Positions 9,741-18,431 of a DNA stretch of 64,000 bases are shown piece by piece. The notes under the pieces are model-generated. The model saw nothing but the letters and a program-made list of their open reading frames with translations. It was not told the origin of the DNA and did no database searches. The DNA comes from Sphingomonas sp. AOB5 (GTDB taxonomy: Bacteria > Pseudomonadota > Alphaproteobacteria > Sphingomonadales > Sphingomonadaceae), in assembly GCF_029433115.1 (NCBI RefSeq), contig NZ_JARNTV010000013.1, positions 1-64,000 on the forward strand. The letters run 5' to 3'. A program made the translations under genes and the position numbers. Every line of letters starts with the position of its first letter. The stretch's first letter is position 1.

Positions 9741-10295
9741 TCAGGACCGGACCGGAATATATCCCTCGGTGCAGATGCAGATCGTCATCGCCAGAAAGGG
9801 CTGCCGGTTCTCATGGGATCCGAATCCGCCCGTATTCTCGATCATACCCTCGGCCATGATCCCCGCCTGATTGCTGGGAAAGGGCGGCCTCAACCATACC
9901 GGCGCAACCGTACCGGTGGCCGTGACGCAGCCGGACAGATAGTCTCCGTCTTGCGGATAGGCATGCATATTGGTTCCCGACTGGGGAAGCTTCCCCATCG
10001 CCTGATGGCCATGGACGGGCATCTGCCCTTCCGTCAGTTGCACGCTGGTGGTGCCGACAAAGGTACCGGCCGGATAGAGTGACGCGGTGTCCGCCGCAAA
10101 GCAGCCGATCAGCGTCGTGCCCTGCAGGTTGGGAACCGCGAAATTCTTTCCGGCCGTGCCGCCATAGATGTTTTCGATGACCGAATAGAGTCCCGGATAT
10201 TGTCTTACCGGATAGAGCGATCCATCGCAGGCCAGCCAGTCATAAGGGATGAAGTTCAAGGCGAAGGCGCGAATTTCCCCGATATAGGCGTCCAT
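9741..10295 (-). CDS. Phage tail-collar domain protein, MdpB-like (array member 4)
   Basis: A 184-residue paralogue with MDAYIGEIRAFALN, YDWLACDGS, NIYGGTAGKNFAVPNLQGTTL, QMPVHGH and the closing HENRQPFLAMTICI block. The VPNLQG core and the GDYLSGCVTATG segment match member 1 (GDWISGCVLPTG) more closely than the others, so members 1 and 4 form one subtype. The ATG at 10293-10295 is preceded by AGGAGA on the minus strand. The gap to the fused ORF upstream is 17 bases, consistent with one transcript. Confidence 0.85.
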   Translation of the reverse strand: MDAYIGEIRAFALNFIPYDWLACDGSLYPVRQYPGLYSVIENIYGGTAGKNFAVPNLQGTTLIGCFAADTASLYPAGTFVGTTSVQLTEGQMPVHGHQAMGKLPQSGTNMHAYPQDGDYLSGCVTATGTVAPVWLRPPFPSNQAGIMAEGMIENTGGFGSHENRQPFLAMTICICTEGYIPVRS

Positions 10296-10312
10296 CTTTC
10301 TCTCCTGTGGCC

Positions 10313-11434
10313 TTAGAGCTTCGGGAATTTGCCGTTCATCGCGATAATGTAGCTGATGGCGAGGCTGGGCATCCGGTTCTCGTGCGGCGCGCCCAACCCA
10401 ACCTGCATGATCGTCTCCCGGTCGAGCGGGGCGTCGACCGGATTGGGGGCGCCGCCGGAAAGGTAGAAGGTGTTGCCGGTCTGCGAAGCGCCCGGATAGC
10501 ATTGGAGAGGGACAGAGGAACTGCCGGGGGAGCCGCTGGCGCGGACCGCGTGCGTGTGGATCGGCATCGTTGCAGTGGTCAGGCGAACATGTTCCTCGCC
10601 ACCCCTGGCGCCCAGAGCCCGCGGCGTGAGACCCGGGGCGGGGTCCCCGTCGATGATCGCCCCGACGACCGTGATGCCGCGAAGATCGGGCAGCCCGAAA
10701 TTATTATTTCCGTCTCCGCCATAGGTCCTGCCGAGCATCGCGAAGAGCGAAGGAAATTGACGAATGCTCATGAGCGAGCCGTCGCACAGATGCCAGCTCA
10801 CCGGCGCAAAATTGCCTGCAAAGGGACGGATCTCGCCAAGAAACCAATCGCTCATGGAAATGCTCCAGGGACAGGGGTTGGTACCGTCAGCTGATGCTGG
10901 CTCATTTGGAGGGTAACTTCCCTGCACGCAGATGCAGTAGCTCATCGCGAGATAGGGCTGCATGTTGTCGTGGGGCATGCCGTTGCCGGTATTGCCCAGG
11001 GTCGCGGCGGCAAGCGTCACCGGAGACAGATCGCTGGTGTAGAGTGGGCCGGCAGCCGTGCCCACCTCGCAGAACCGGTTGTTCCTGGGGTTCGGCGCAT
11101 TGGCCACCCCGACTTCGCAAAACCAGTTGTGACGGTGCGCCGGGATCTGATCGACCATCAGCATCACCGTCTCCACCCCGCCTTTTGCGCCGATGGACAA
11201 GGATTGCCCGCCGGCGGTCGGCTGGTCCTCGTTCATGGTGCGGCCCATTATCGAACGGCTGCGCAGATCGGGAAGGGCGAACTGGGGGTAGTTGCCGCCG
11301 TATAAATTGCCGAGCAGTGTGTAGAGCGCGTTGTTCTCGTTCGCTTTCAGCAGGCGGCCGTCGCACGGCAGCCAGTTCTGGGGGATCCGGCTGTAAGGAA
11401 AAAGGCGAATCTCGCCAATATATGCAGCTAACAC
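10313..11434 (-). CDS. Double tail-collar protein (two MdpB-like domains in one ORF; array member 5)
   Basis: One uninterrupted 373-codon frame carries two complete collar domains. Domain A (about 1-190) starts LAAYIGEIRLF and ends HDNMQPYLAMSYCICVQ; domain B (about 194-373) starts MSDWFLGEIRPFAG and ends HENRMPSLAISYII. They are joined by a roughly 20-residue Pro/Ser linker. I chose GTG at 11432-11434, because GGAGG lies 7 bases upstream and it aligns with sibling N-termini. An internal ATG at 10853-10855 with GGAG 7 bases upstream could give a separate 180-residue product. Domain A also holds a short internal duplication around FCEVG. First gene of the array. Confidence 0.8.
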   Translation of the reverse strand: MLAAYIGEIRLFPYSRIPQNWLPCDGRLLKANENNALYTLLGNLYGGNYPQFALPDLRSRSIMGRTMNEDQPTAGGQSLSIGAKGGVETVMLMVDQIPAHRHNWFCEVGVANAPNPRNNRFCEVGTAAGPLYTSDLSPVTLAAATLGNTGNGMPHDNMQPYLAMSYCICVQGSYPPNEPASADGTNPCPWSISMSDWFLGEIRPFAGNFAPVSWHLCDGSLMSIRQFPSLFAMLGRTYGGDGNNNFGLPDLRGITVVGAIIDGDPAPGLTPRALGARGGEEHVRLTTATMPIHTHAVRASGSPGSSSVPLQCYPGASQTGNTFYLSGGAPNPVDAPLDRETIMQVGLGAPHENRMPSLAISYIIAMNGKFPKL

Positions 11435-11745
11435 TGGCCCGCCTCCCCCATTCTGTCCTGCCCGTCTCACGGGCGGCAGATATTGCGGAAGTGTAATGAG
11501 CGTGCGGCGTCGCCGAACAGATGAAACCCGTTCCGATTCGGCGTGATTTCGGGACCAAGGGCCCGCAGGCCTTCATCAGTATCCAATTATTTCAGATACT
11601 TGCCCGCGATCCACTCGAGAGAAAGGGGTCTCTCAAGTTATCCAGAATGGGGCAGAAACGCATGCCACACCGACAGCGCAGCCCGATCTCAAGCTAGGCA
11701 TACCCGGCGATGATGGGGGTCGCCTCGAACCGAGGCGAAGGGGAA
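11435..11745. promoter_or_regulatory. 311-bp non-coding gap: probable promoter region of the tail-collar array
   Basis: No credible gene on either strand. An AT-rich patch holds a perfect 6-bp dyad, AGTATC and GATACT, at 11578-11583 and 11595-11600 with an 11-base spacer, a possible operator for the minus-strand collar genes. On the minus strand a TTGAGA hexamer near 11630 could be a -35 element. A second dyad, TCGCCTCG-AAC-CGAGGCGA at 11720-11738, sits just past the 3' end of tRNA-Ala and may be its terminator, although no T-run follows it. Confidence 0.4.
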
Positions 11746-11821
11746 TGGTGGAGCCGAGGGGGATCGAACCCCTGACCTCTGCAATGCCATTGCAGCGCTC
11801 TCCCAGCTGAGCTACGGCCCC
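11746..11821 (-). tRNA. tRNA-Ala (anticodon GGC)
   Basis: A 76-nt cloverleaf read from the minus strand: acceptor GGGGCCG pairing with CGGCTCC, D arm AGCTCAGCTGGGAGAGC, anticodon stem CTGCA/TGCAG around loop ATGGCAT (anticodon GGC, reads GCC), TPsiC arm with GGTTCGATCCC and an encoded CCA end. The G3-U70 wobble pair, the alanine identity element, is present. Confidence 0.97.
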
Positions 11822-11917
11822 AAGCCCCGGCTGGTATCCCCGGGGAGGCGTGGCCATTAGAAGGCCATTGCGGGGATGGCAAGCGGGTTTCTTGCCCCGC
11901 TTGCCGATCATCCCGTT

Positions 11918-12244
11918 TTAGTTGTCGTCGTCGTTGCCGCCGGTCTCGACGCCCAGGTCGTCGTCACCGCCCAGATCGACGTCATCGTCCGGCGACGGCT
12001 CTTCGTCGTCAGCCTCGACAATGTCCAGATCCTCGTCGCCCAGATCCGAATCCGCGGTGGCAACCTTGTCCGGATCGGCCTTGACCTGTTCGAACGGCAG
12101 CGGCTGCTTCGACTTCAGGATCGGCTCCGGCTCCCATGCATAGCCGCAGCTGATGCAGGTGACCGGTTCGTCCTTGGTCAGATCGTAGAAACGCGTTCCG
12201 CACTTCGGGCACCCACGCTTGGTACCCCATTCGGCCTTCACCAT
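11918..12244 (-). CDS. TIGR02300-type zinc-ribbon protein with acidic tail
   Basis: A 108-residue protein. The N-terminal 45 residues hold two CxxC knuckles (CPKCGTRF and CISCGYAW), a zinc ribbon, with the family's FYDLTKDEP segment between them. The remainder is very acidic, ending in repeated Asp/Glu clusters. This matches the alphaproteobacterial FYDLN-acid family (TIGR02300), of unknown function and often found near aroA, as here. The ATG at 12242-12244 follows an AGAGG ribosome site. Transcribed away from aroA, with which it shares a roughly 100-bp intergenic region. Confidence 0.88.
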   Translation of the reverse strand: MVKAEWGTKRGCPKCGTRFYDLTKDEPVTCISCGYAWEPEPILKSKQPLPFEQVKADPDKVATADSDLGDEDLDIVEADDEEPSPDDDVDLGGDDDLGVETGGNDDDN

Positions 12245-12345
12245 GTGATGCCTCTTGCCTTTCAAAATGACTGGATTTCGGGTGTTGACCCGGAAAGTGG
12301 GGGGCGCCTTGCCATAGCGCAAGGCGGCTGTCAAAGCCGCCCGCA

Positions 12346-13671
12346 ATGTCGCATGCAGCCCCCTCCCCCATGAGCATTTCCCCGCGCGGACCATTGCGCG
12401 GCACCCTCACCGTTCCCGGTGACAAGTCGATCAGCCATCGCAGCCTGATGTTCTCGGCGCTGGCGGTGGGCGAAAGCCGGATCGAAGGCCTGCTCGAAGG
12501 TGAGGACGTGCTGGCCACCGCCGCAGCGATGCGGGCGATGGGCGCCACCGTCGAGCGCGGCGCCGACGATATCTGGCGCGTCCACGGCGTCGGTGTCGGC
12601 GGCCTGCTCCAGCCCGCACAGGCGCTGGAGATGGGCAATTCGGGCACCTCCACCCGCCTGCTGATGGGCCTGGTCGCCAGCCACGCGATCACCGCCACCT
12701 TCACCGGCGATGCTTCGCTGTCCTCGCGCCCGATGAACCGGGTGATCGATCCGCTGTCGAAGATGGGCGCGGAGTTCACCGCCAGCCCCGGTGGCCGCCT
12801 GCCGCTGATGGTGCGCGGTCTCTGCCCTGCAGTACCGATCGAATATACGCTGCCTGTCGCTTCGGCGCAGGTGAAGTCGGCGGTCTTGCTCGCGGGCCTC
12901 AACACGCCGGGCATCACCCGCGTGATCGAACCGGTGCCCACGCGCGACCATAGCGAGCGCATGCTGCGCGGGTTCGGCGCCGAGCTGACGGTCGAGGACA
13001 GCCCGGCAGGCAAGATCATATCGATCACCGGCGAGGCCGAACTGAAGCCACAGCATATCGTGGTGCCGGGCGATCCCTCGTCCGCCGGCTTCTGGATGGT
13101 CGCCGCGTCGATCGTGCCGGACTCGGACGTGACCATCGCCAATGTCTGCCTGAACCCCACCCGTGCTGGCCTGGTCACCGCGCTGAAACTGATGGGCGCC
13201 GACATTACCGAGCTGAACCCGCGCGAAGTCGGCGGCGAATCGGTCGCGGACCTGCGCGTCCGCCACGCCCCGCTCAGCGCGATCGAGGTCCCGCCCGAAC
13301 TCGCGCCCAGCATGATCGACGAATATCCGATCCTGTTCGTCGCCGCTGCTTGTGCCGAGGGCCGCACCCTCGCCCGCGGCGCGCACGAGCTGCGCGTCAA
13401 GGAATCGGACCGGATCGCGGTGATGGCCGAAGCACTGACCGCCATCGGCGTGGCCGTGGAGGAGTTTGAGGACGGCCTCGCCATCCAGGGTTCGGGCGGC
13501 GATCCCCTGCCCGGCGGCGCTCAAGTCGCCTCGAAACTCGATCACCGTATCGCGATGAGCATGGCCGTGGCTGGACTTGTCGCCCGCGCGCCCGTCAGCA
13601 TCGACGATGTGGCGCCGGTCGCCACCAGCTATCCAAATTTCTTCGCAACCCTTGACGCGCTTACCGAGTAG
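12346..13671 (+). CDS. aroA: 3-phosphoshikimate 1-carboxyvinyltransferase (EPSP synthase)
   Basis: Transfers enolpyruvyl from PEP to shikimate 3-phosphate. The 441-residue protein shows the PEP-site loop (GNSGTSTRLLMG, where class I enzymes have GNAGTAMR), PGDKSISHR at the N-terminus, the SSAGFWMV segment, DEYPILFVAAA and the RVKESDRIAVM loop. The Ser-Gly-Thr-Ser loop with alternate residues resembles the class II enzymes known in alphaproteobacteria. ATG 12346 gives the MSHAAP start usual in relatives; ATG 12370 is an alternative. Eight bases separate it from cmk. Confidence 0.96.
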   Translation: MSHAAPSPMSISPRGPLRGTLTVPGDKSISHRSLMFSALAVGESRIEGLLEGEDVLATAAAMRAMGATVERGADDIWRVHGVGVGGLLQPAQALEMGNSGTSTRLLMGLVASHAITATFTGDASLSSRPMNRVIDPLSKMGAEFTASPGGRLPLMVRGLCPAVPIEYTLPVASAQVKSAVLLAGLNTPGITRVIEPVPTRDHSERMLRGFGAELTVEDSPAGKIISITGEAELKPQHIVVPGDPSSAGFWMVAASIVPDSDVTIANVCLNPTRAGLVTALKLMGADITELNPREVGGESVADLRVRHAPLSAIEVPPELAPSMIDEYPILFVAAACAEGRTLARGAHELRVKESDRIAVMAEALTAIGVAVEEFEDGLAIQGSGGDPLPGGAQVASKLDHRIAMSMAVAGLVARAPVSIDDVAPVATSYPNFFATLDALTE

Positions 13672-13678
13672 TCCACTC

Positions 13679-14332
13679 ATGGCATCCATGATCATCGCAG
13701 TCGACGGACCGGCAGCTTCGGGCAAGGGCACCATCGCCCGGGCACTCTCACGGCATTACAGCCTGCCGCATCTCGATACCGGGCTGCTTTATCGCGCCGT
13801 CGCGGCCGCGGTGCTGAAGGACGAGTTCGATCCGGCGAACGAGACCGATGCCGTCTCGGCCTGCAGCTTCGACGATTACACGCTGGACGATCCCTGGCTG
13901 AAGAGCGAGGAGGTCGGCAAGGCGGCGTCGATCGTCTCGGCCCACCCGCTGGTCCGCGCCGCCCTGCTGCTCCGCCAGAAGAAGTTCGCGCACCAAGCCG
14001 GCGGCGCCGTGCTCGACGGGCGCGACATCGGCACGGTGATCGCGCCGGACGCCGACGTGAAGCTCTACGTCAAGGCAACCCCGATGATCCGCGCCCAGCG
14101 CCGTCATATGGAGCTGCGCAAACAGGGCATCCTCACCAGCCTCGACAAGGTGCTGAACGACATCCGCGCCCGCGACGAGCGCGACGCCAAGCGCGCCAAC
14201 TCGCCGATGGTGCCCGCCGACGATGCGGCGATGCTCGACACCAGCTTCCTATCGATCGACGCCGCGGTTCAGCGCGCGGTGGCGCTGGTCGAGGCACGGA
14301 TGGCGGCCAAGGCATCCGCGGCCGCCGACTGA
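13679..14332 (+). CDS. cmk: Cytidylate kinase
   Basis: Phosphorylates CMP and dCMP with ATP. The 217-residue protein has the P-loop DGPAASGKGT, the LDTGLLYRAVA substrate segment, DGRDIGTVIAPDA and the lid region RDERDAKRANSPM. The aroA-cmk arrangement, followed by rpsA a little further on, is a widely conserved alphaproteobacterial cluster. Here a cyclophilin, a small membrane protein and a divergent lipoprotein sit between cmk and rpsA. The start MASMIIAVDG at 13679 is chosen over the inner Met because it keeps the family's short N-terminal lead. Confidence 0.95.
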   Translation: MASMIIAVDGPAASGKGTIARALSRHYSLPHLDTGLLYRAVAAAVLKDEFDPANETDAVSACSFDDYTLDDPWLKSEEVGKAASIVSAHPLVRAALLLRQKKFAHQAGGAVLDGRDIGTVIAPDADVKLYVKATPMIRAQRRHMELRKQGILTSLDKVLNDIRARDERDAKRANSPMVPADDAAMLDTSFLSIDAAVQRAVALVEARMAAKASAAAD

Positions 14333-14343
14333 GCTTCCCTGTG

Positions 14344-14997
14344 ATGCGTACCCTGATCCTCGCCGCGATGATGTTGTTCGGGCTGGCCGCGGCCATGCCC
14401 GCCGATCAGAACCGCCCGATCCCCGGCATGATGCGGGTGCGGATCGTCACCTCCGAAGGCGCGATCGTGGTCGCGCTCGACGCAAAGCGCGCGCCGAAGA
14501 CCACCGCCAATTTCCTCGCCTATGTCGATGACGGCCGCTTCGAAGGCACCAATTTCTACCGCGCCTCGCGCCGCAAGGGCGCGCCGGGACAGGGCTTCAT
14601 TCAGGGCGGGATCGGCAGCGAGGTACGCCGCATGCTCGGCCCGGTGCCACTCGAGCCGACCAATATCACCGGCATCCGCCACACCGATGGCGTGATCTCG
14701 ATGGCGCGCGGGGCGAATCCCAATTCCGCCAACGGCAATTTCTCGATCATGTCCGGCCCCTCGCCCAGCCTCGACGCCAAGCCCGGCAATCCCGGCTATG
14801 CCGCGTTCGGCCGGGTGCTGTCGGGCATGGACGTGGTGAAGCGCATCCTCGCCAAGCCTTCGAGCGGCGGTTACGGCGCGATGACCGGCCAGATGATCGA
14901 CCGCCCGGTCACGATCCTGCGCGTCGAGCGCCTCGACGGCGTAGCCCGCCCGACCGTCTCGTTCCGGCCCTGGGAACTGCCGAAACGGAAGCGATAG
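14344..14997 (+). CDS. Cyclophilin-type peptidyl-prolyl isomerase, exported
   Basis: A 217-residue protein starting MRTLILAAMMLFGLAAAMP, a signal peptide, followed by the cyclophilin fold: TSEGAIVVALDAKRAPKTTANFLAYVDDGRFEGTNFYR is replaced by recognisable blocks (APKTTANF, GTNFYRA, GQGFIQGG, ISMARG, FSIMSG, AFGRVLSGMDVV). The catalytic Arg normally in FHRV is present as Arg in FYRAS. It should catalyse prolyl isomerisation in the periplasm. A GTG at 14341 directly before the ATG is an alternative start. It follows cmk by 11 bases. Confidence 0.88.
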   Translation: MRTLILAAMMLFGLAAAMPADQNRPIPGMMRVRIVTSEGAIVVALDAKRAPKTTANFLAYVDDGRFEGTNFYRASRRKGAPGQGFIQGGIGSEVRRMLGPVPLEPTNITGIRHTDGVISMARGANPNSANGNFSIMSGPSPSLDAKPGNPGYAAFGRVLSGMDVVKRILAKPSSGGYGAMTGQMIDRPVTILRVERLDGVARPTVSFRPWELPKRKR

Positions 14998-15001
14998 CGG
15001 C

Positions 15002-15283
15002 ATGTCCCGGTACGCGGTCGCCAGATGGCATGCCCTGGCATTCCTGATCGGCATGCCGGCCTATTGTCTCATCGCCGGCGCGTTGCTGGCGGAAACGCGG
15101 CCGCTGCTGTTCTTCCTCGGCTTCTTCGCGCTGGCCGCCGCTTTCGCCTTCTCGCCGGGCGCAAGGTGCCCCGATTGCCGCCAGTCGATGTTCACGCGCG
15201 TCTATAGTGAGAAGAGAATCTCCAGCAGCTTCTGGCCAGGCCGAGCCTGCGCGCGCTGCGGACGCGACTTCACCCGCAACTAG
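15002..15283 (+). CDS. Small membrane protein with four-cysteine tail, 93 aa
   Basis: Two hydrophobic helices (about residues 10-30 and 34-52) are followed by a cytoplasmic-type segment with CPDC and, 20-odd residues later, CARCGRDF, a likely zinc ribbon. The ATG at 15002 lies four bases after the cyclophilin stop, so the two are probably co-transcribed. I do not recognise a named family. It is convergent with the lipoprotein gene at 15287. Confidence 0.6.
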   Translation: MSRYAVARWHALAFLIGMPAYCLIAGALLAETRPLLFFLGFFALAAAFAFSPGARCPDCRQSMFTRVYSEKRISSSFWPGRACARCGRDFTRN

Positions 15284-15286
15284 AAT

Positions 15287-15751
15287 TCAGTCCTGCTGCG
15301 TGCAGTTGACCACGCTTTCCTTCGGCGATCCCTCGGCAGTCCCACGCGGCGCCTGGATCAACAGCGCGCCATCGCCCTTGGTCCACCAGGTCAGGCTCTT
15401 GTCCGGCGCCAGGCCGCCTTCGGACCTGTATTTGCTGCCCGAAGCCGCAGTCACGCCCGGCAGCGTCACCGTCTTGCCGCCCACCGTGATCTGCACGCCG
15501 CCATCGTCGTCGTACAGTGCCAGCACGACCGTGCCGTCCTCGCATTTGTAGCGATCGGCGTCGGCAGCGGCCGCATTGGCGTCGTCGTCCGCCGCTTCGT
15601 TCTCGATTCCCGATGCCAGTGCATCCTGATCGTTCTCGAACGCGGCCTCGACCACCGATTCGTTCGGCTGGGCAGTCTGATTGGTGGGTTCCGCGGGCTT
15701 TCCGCAGCCGGCGAGGCACATCAGGGCGAGACCGATCGGAACGATACGCAT
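15287..15751 (-). CDS. MliC-like lysozyme inhibitor lipoprotein
   Basis: A 154-residue lipoprotein with lipobox LAGC (modified Cys16). An acidic, low-complexity spacer runs to about residue 65. The C-terminal 80 residues carry the pattern of the MliC C-type lysozyme inhibitor family: YKCEDG, then VTLPGV, then SGSKY and WWTKGDGALL. In MliC the Ser-Gly-x-x-Tyr and Trp-x-Lys-Gly segments insert into the lysozyme active site. The protein is probably anchored to a cell-envelope membrane. Assignment is by motif; the domain is divergent. Confidence 0.72.
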   Translation of the reverse strand: MRIVPIGLALMCLAGCGKPAEPTNQTAQPNESVVEAAFENDQDALASGIENEAADDDANAAAADADRYKCEDGTVVLALYDDDGGVQITVGGKTVTLPGVTAASGSKYRSEGGLAPDKSLTWWTKGDGALLIQAPRGTAEGSPKESVVNCTQQD

Positions 15752-16056
15752 ATGCTTCTCCGGCTAAGGCGCGGATATTCGGCCGGACCGGCACGGATGA
15801 CAAGTCCGACTCTCCTTGCCACAAGGCCCCTCACAGGTTATGTGCGCGCCCGTCCGGCGAGCGTCATGTTCGCGGAGGAAGGCGCGGGGCTTTGCCCATC
15901 GCGCCCTTTTCGCATTTTCCAGTGCGTCAGCTTCCTCCGCTTTCCTGTCGCCCGATGGATACCGCGAACGGCATGGGGCCGCCGCGGTGTTTCGGCCTTA
16001 AAGACCACCGGATTCAACCGGTTGGCCGGAAAAACGAACTTAGGAACGATCCTCTT
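15752..16056. promoter_or_regulatory. 305-bp divergent intergenic region and rpsA leader
   Basis: No gene is visible. It must hold the promoter of the minus-strand lipoprotein and that of rpsA. On the plus strand TTGCCA at 15816-15821 and TATGTG 17 bases later resemble a sigma-70 promoter, which would give a leader of over 200 bases. Near the end ACCGGATTCAACCGGT (around 16007-16022) is a short dyad upstream of the rpsA ribosome site. A role in autogenous control by S1 is only a guess. Confidence 0.35.
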
Positions 16057-17769
16057 ATGGCCTCATCGGCAAACCCGACCCGCGACGATTTCGCGGCTCT
16101 CCTCGAACAGACCCTTGGCAGCGCAGACGGCTTTGAAGGCCGCGTTGTCGTCGGCACCGTCACCGGCATCGAAAACGATCTCGCCGTCATCGACGTCGGC
16201 CTGAAGTCGGAAGGCCGCGTGCCGCTTCGCGAATTCGCGATGCCCGGCCAGAAGGCTGACCTGAAGGTTGGCGACGAAGTGCAGGTCTATGTCGACCGCG
16301 TCGAGAACGCCAATGGCGAAGCGATGCTCAGCCGCGACCGCGCCCGCCGCGAAGCCGCCTGGGACACGCTGGAAACCGAGTTCGCCAAGACCGCACGCGT
16401 CACCGGCGTGATCTTCGGCCGCGTCAAGGGCGGCTTCACCGTCGACCTGAACGGCGCCGTCGCCTTCCTGCCCGGCTCGCAGGTCGATATCCGCCCGGTC
16501 CGCGACGTGACCCCGCTGATGGACATCGAGCAGCCCTTCCAGATCCTGAAGATGGACCGCAAGCGCGGTAACATCGTCGTCTCGCGCCGCGCCGTTCTCG
16601 AAGAGACCCGCGCCGAGCAGCGTTCGGGCCTGATCCAGTCGCTGGCCGAGGGTCAGGTGATCGACGGCGTCGTCAAGAACATCACCGATTACGGTGCGTT
16701 CGTTGATCTGGGCGGCATCGACGGCCTGCTGCACGTCACCGACCTCAGCTACAAGCGCGTCCAGCATCCGTCGGAGATGCTGAACATCGGCGACACGGTG
16801 AAGGTGCAGATCATCCGCATCAACCGCGACACCCAGCGCATCTCGCTCGGCATGAAGCAGCTCGAGAGCGATCCGTGGGAAGGCGCATCGACCAAGTATC
16901 CGCTCGGCGCGAAGCTTTCGGGCCGCGTCACGAACATCACCGAATACGGTGCGTTCGTCGAGCTGGAAGCCGGCATCGAAGGTCTGGTCCACGTCTCGGA
17001 AATGAGCTGGACCAAGAAGAACGTCCATCCGGGCAAGATCGTCTCGACCTCGCAGGAAGTCGAAGTCGTGGTGCTCGAGGTCGACGAGGAAAAGCGTCGC
17101 ATCTCGCTCGGCCTCAAGCAGGCCCAGAACAATCCGTGGGAAGCCTTTGCCGAGGCGCACCCGGTCGGCAGCGAAGTCGAGGGCGAAGTCAAGAACGCCA
17201 CCGAATTCGGCCTGTTCATCGGTCTGGACGGCGATGTGGACGGCATGGTCCACATGTCGGACATCGCATGGGGCATTTCGGGCGAAGACGCTCTGAACCT
17301 GCACCGCAAGGGCGAGATGGTGAAGGCCATCGTCCTGGCGATCGAGCCGGACAAGGAGCGTATCTCGCTCGGCATGAAGCAGCTTGAGCGCGGTGGCCCG
17401 TCGGCCGCTGTCGTGGCTGCTGGCGGCGACAAGCTGAACAAGAACGCGATCATCACCGTGACCGTTCTCGAAGTCCGCGACGCGGGCCTCGAAGTTCAGG
17501 CTGGCGACGATGGCGCGACCGGCTTCATCAAGCGCACCGATCTCGGCCGCGACCGCGACGAGCAGCGTCCGGAGCGTTTCCAGGTCGGCCAGAAGTTCGA
17601 CGCGATGGTCACCGGCTTCGATCGTTCGAAGAAGCCGACCTTCTCGGTCAAGGCGATGCAGATCGCCGAAGAGAAGCAGGCCGTTCAGCAGTATGGCTCG
17701 TCCGATTCGGGCGCGTCGCTGGGCGACATTCTCGGCGAAGCGCTCAAGGCTCGCAGCGAGAAGAACTGA
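16057..17769 (+). CDS. rpsA: 30S ribosomal protein S1
   Basis: A 570-residue protein with six S1 RNA-binding repeats. The first two are divergent and bind the ribosome (residues about 25-190). Repeats 3-6 are typical, with [27 protein letters not shown] and [11 protein letters not shown] cores and repeated RISLGMKQL ends. S1 recruits mRNA to the small subunit. The ATG at 16057 has AGGA 11 bases upstream; upstream in-frame extension is not conserved-looking. A strong terminator follows. The C-terminus ([13 protein letters not shown]) is the conserved alphaproteobacterial S1 tail. Confidence 0.97.
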   Translation: MASSANPTRDDFAALLEQTLGSADGFEGRVVVGTVTGIENDLAVIDVGLKSEGRVPLREFAMPGQKADLKVGDEVQVYVDRVENANGEAMLSRDRARREAAWDTLETEFAKTARVTGVIFGRVKGGFTVDLNGAVAFLPGSQVDIRPVRDVTPLMDIEQPFQILKMDRKRGNIVVSRRAVLEETRAEQRSGLIQSLAEGQVIDGVVKNITDYGAFVDLGGIDGLLHVTDLSYKRVQHPSEMLNIGDTVKVQIIRINRDTQRISLGMKQLESDPWEGASTKYPLGAKLSGRVTNITEYGAFVELEAGIEGLVHVSEMSWTKKNVHPGKIVSTSQEVEVVVLEVDEEKRRISLGLKQAQNNPWEAFAEAHPVGSEVEGEVKNATEFGLFIGLDGDVDGMVHMSDIAWGISGEDALNLHRKGEMVKAIVLAIEPDKERISLGMKQLERGGPSAAVVAAGGDKLNKNAIITVTVLEVRDAGLEVQAGDDGATGFIKRTDLGRDRDEQRPERFQVGQKFDAMVTGFDRSKKPTFSVKAMQIAEEKQAVQQYGSSDSGASLGDILGEALKARSEKN

Positions 17770-17778
17770 CCCGGTTTG

Positions 17779-17808
17779 GGGGAGCGGCGCCGCGCCGCTC
17801 CCCTTTTC
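17779..17808 (+). terminator. Rho-independent terminator after rpsA
   Basis: GGGGAGCGGC at 17779-17788 pairs perfectly with GCCGCTCCCC at 17794-17803, a five-base loop between them, followed by TTTTCC. It lies ten bases after the rpsA stop codon. Confidence 0.9.
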
Positions 17809-17947
17809 CGTGTTTTTCCATACAATTTTCCATGAATCTGCCCATCTTCGGGTTGATGCATGTTGCGTAAGGGCGCTACGGTCCTCCCGTTCATGTTGCA
17901 GCGCCGCGGCGGTTCCGCAGACCCACGGCGCCAAAGGGAGGGTGCGG

Positions 17948-18226
17948 ATGATCCGTTCGGAACTCGTGCAGGCGCTGGTCTCGGAAAACCCCGGCCTGTC
18001 GATCCGTGAGGTCGAAAAGATCGTGTCGGTCTTTTTCGACGAGATCAGCGACCGTTTGTCGCAGGATGGCCGCGTCGAACTGCGCGGCTTCGGCGCTTTC
18101 TCCACCCGCGCCCGCGACGCCCGCACCGGCCGCAACCCGCGCACCGGCGAAACCGTAGACGTCGACGCCAAGCGCGTCCCCTATTTCAAACCCGGCAAGG
18201 AAATGCGCGCACGCTTAAATGTCTAA
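17948..18226 (+). CDS. ihfB: Integration host factor subunit beta
   Basis: A 92-residue HU/IHF-family DNA-bending protein. [18 protein letters not shown] matches IHF-beta starts, and the body has [12 protein letters not shown] and the arm with GRNPRTGE, whose Pro intercalates into DNA. With the alpha subunit (not in this window) it bends DNA at promoters and recombination sites. A clear AGGGAGGG ribosome site precedes ATG 17948. The rpsA-ihfB order is conserved in proteobacteria; here the terminator after rpsA separates their transcripts. Confidence 0.93.
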   Translation: MIRSELVQALVSENPGLSIREVEKIVSVFFDEISDRLSQDGRVELRGFGAFSTRARDARTGRNPRTGETVDVDAKRVPYFKPGKEMRARLNV

Positions 18227-18262
18227 GCGCAGCGTGATGCTTCCGTGCGCTTGCGGAAGCAG

Positions 18263-18349
18263 GCGGACGTGGCGGAACCGGTAGACGCCGGAGACTTAAA
18301 ATCTTCTGCCCCTCGGGGCGTGCGGGTTCGAGTCCCGCCGTCCGCACCA
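18263..18349 (+). tRNA. tRNA-Leu (anticodon TAA)
   Basis: An 87-nt class II tRNA: acceptor GCGGACG/CGTCCGC, anticodon stem GGAGA/TCTTC around loop CTTAAAA (anticodon TAA), a long variable arm TGCCCCTCGGGGCG, TPsiC arm with GGTTCGAGTCC and an encoded CCA end. Confidence 0.97.
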
Positions 18350-18431
18350 TTTTTGTTCTGAAGGGCCTCGCATAAGCCCGGGCGCGCGCTCGCGCTTGCG
18401 GACCCTGCGGGTCCGGGTTTTCCGTTGGACT

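Noticed and set aside
7972-11434. Prophage remnant
   Set aside because: No integrase, terminase, capsid or lysis genes, and composition matches the chromosome.
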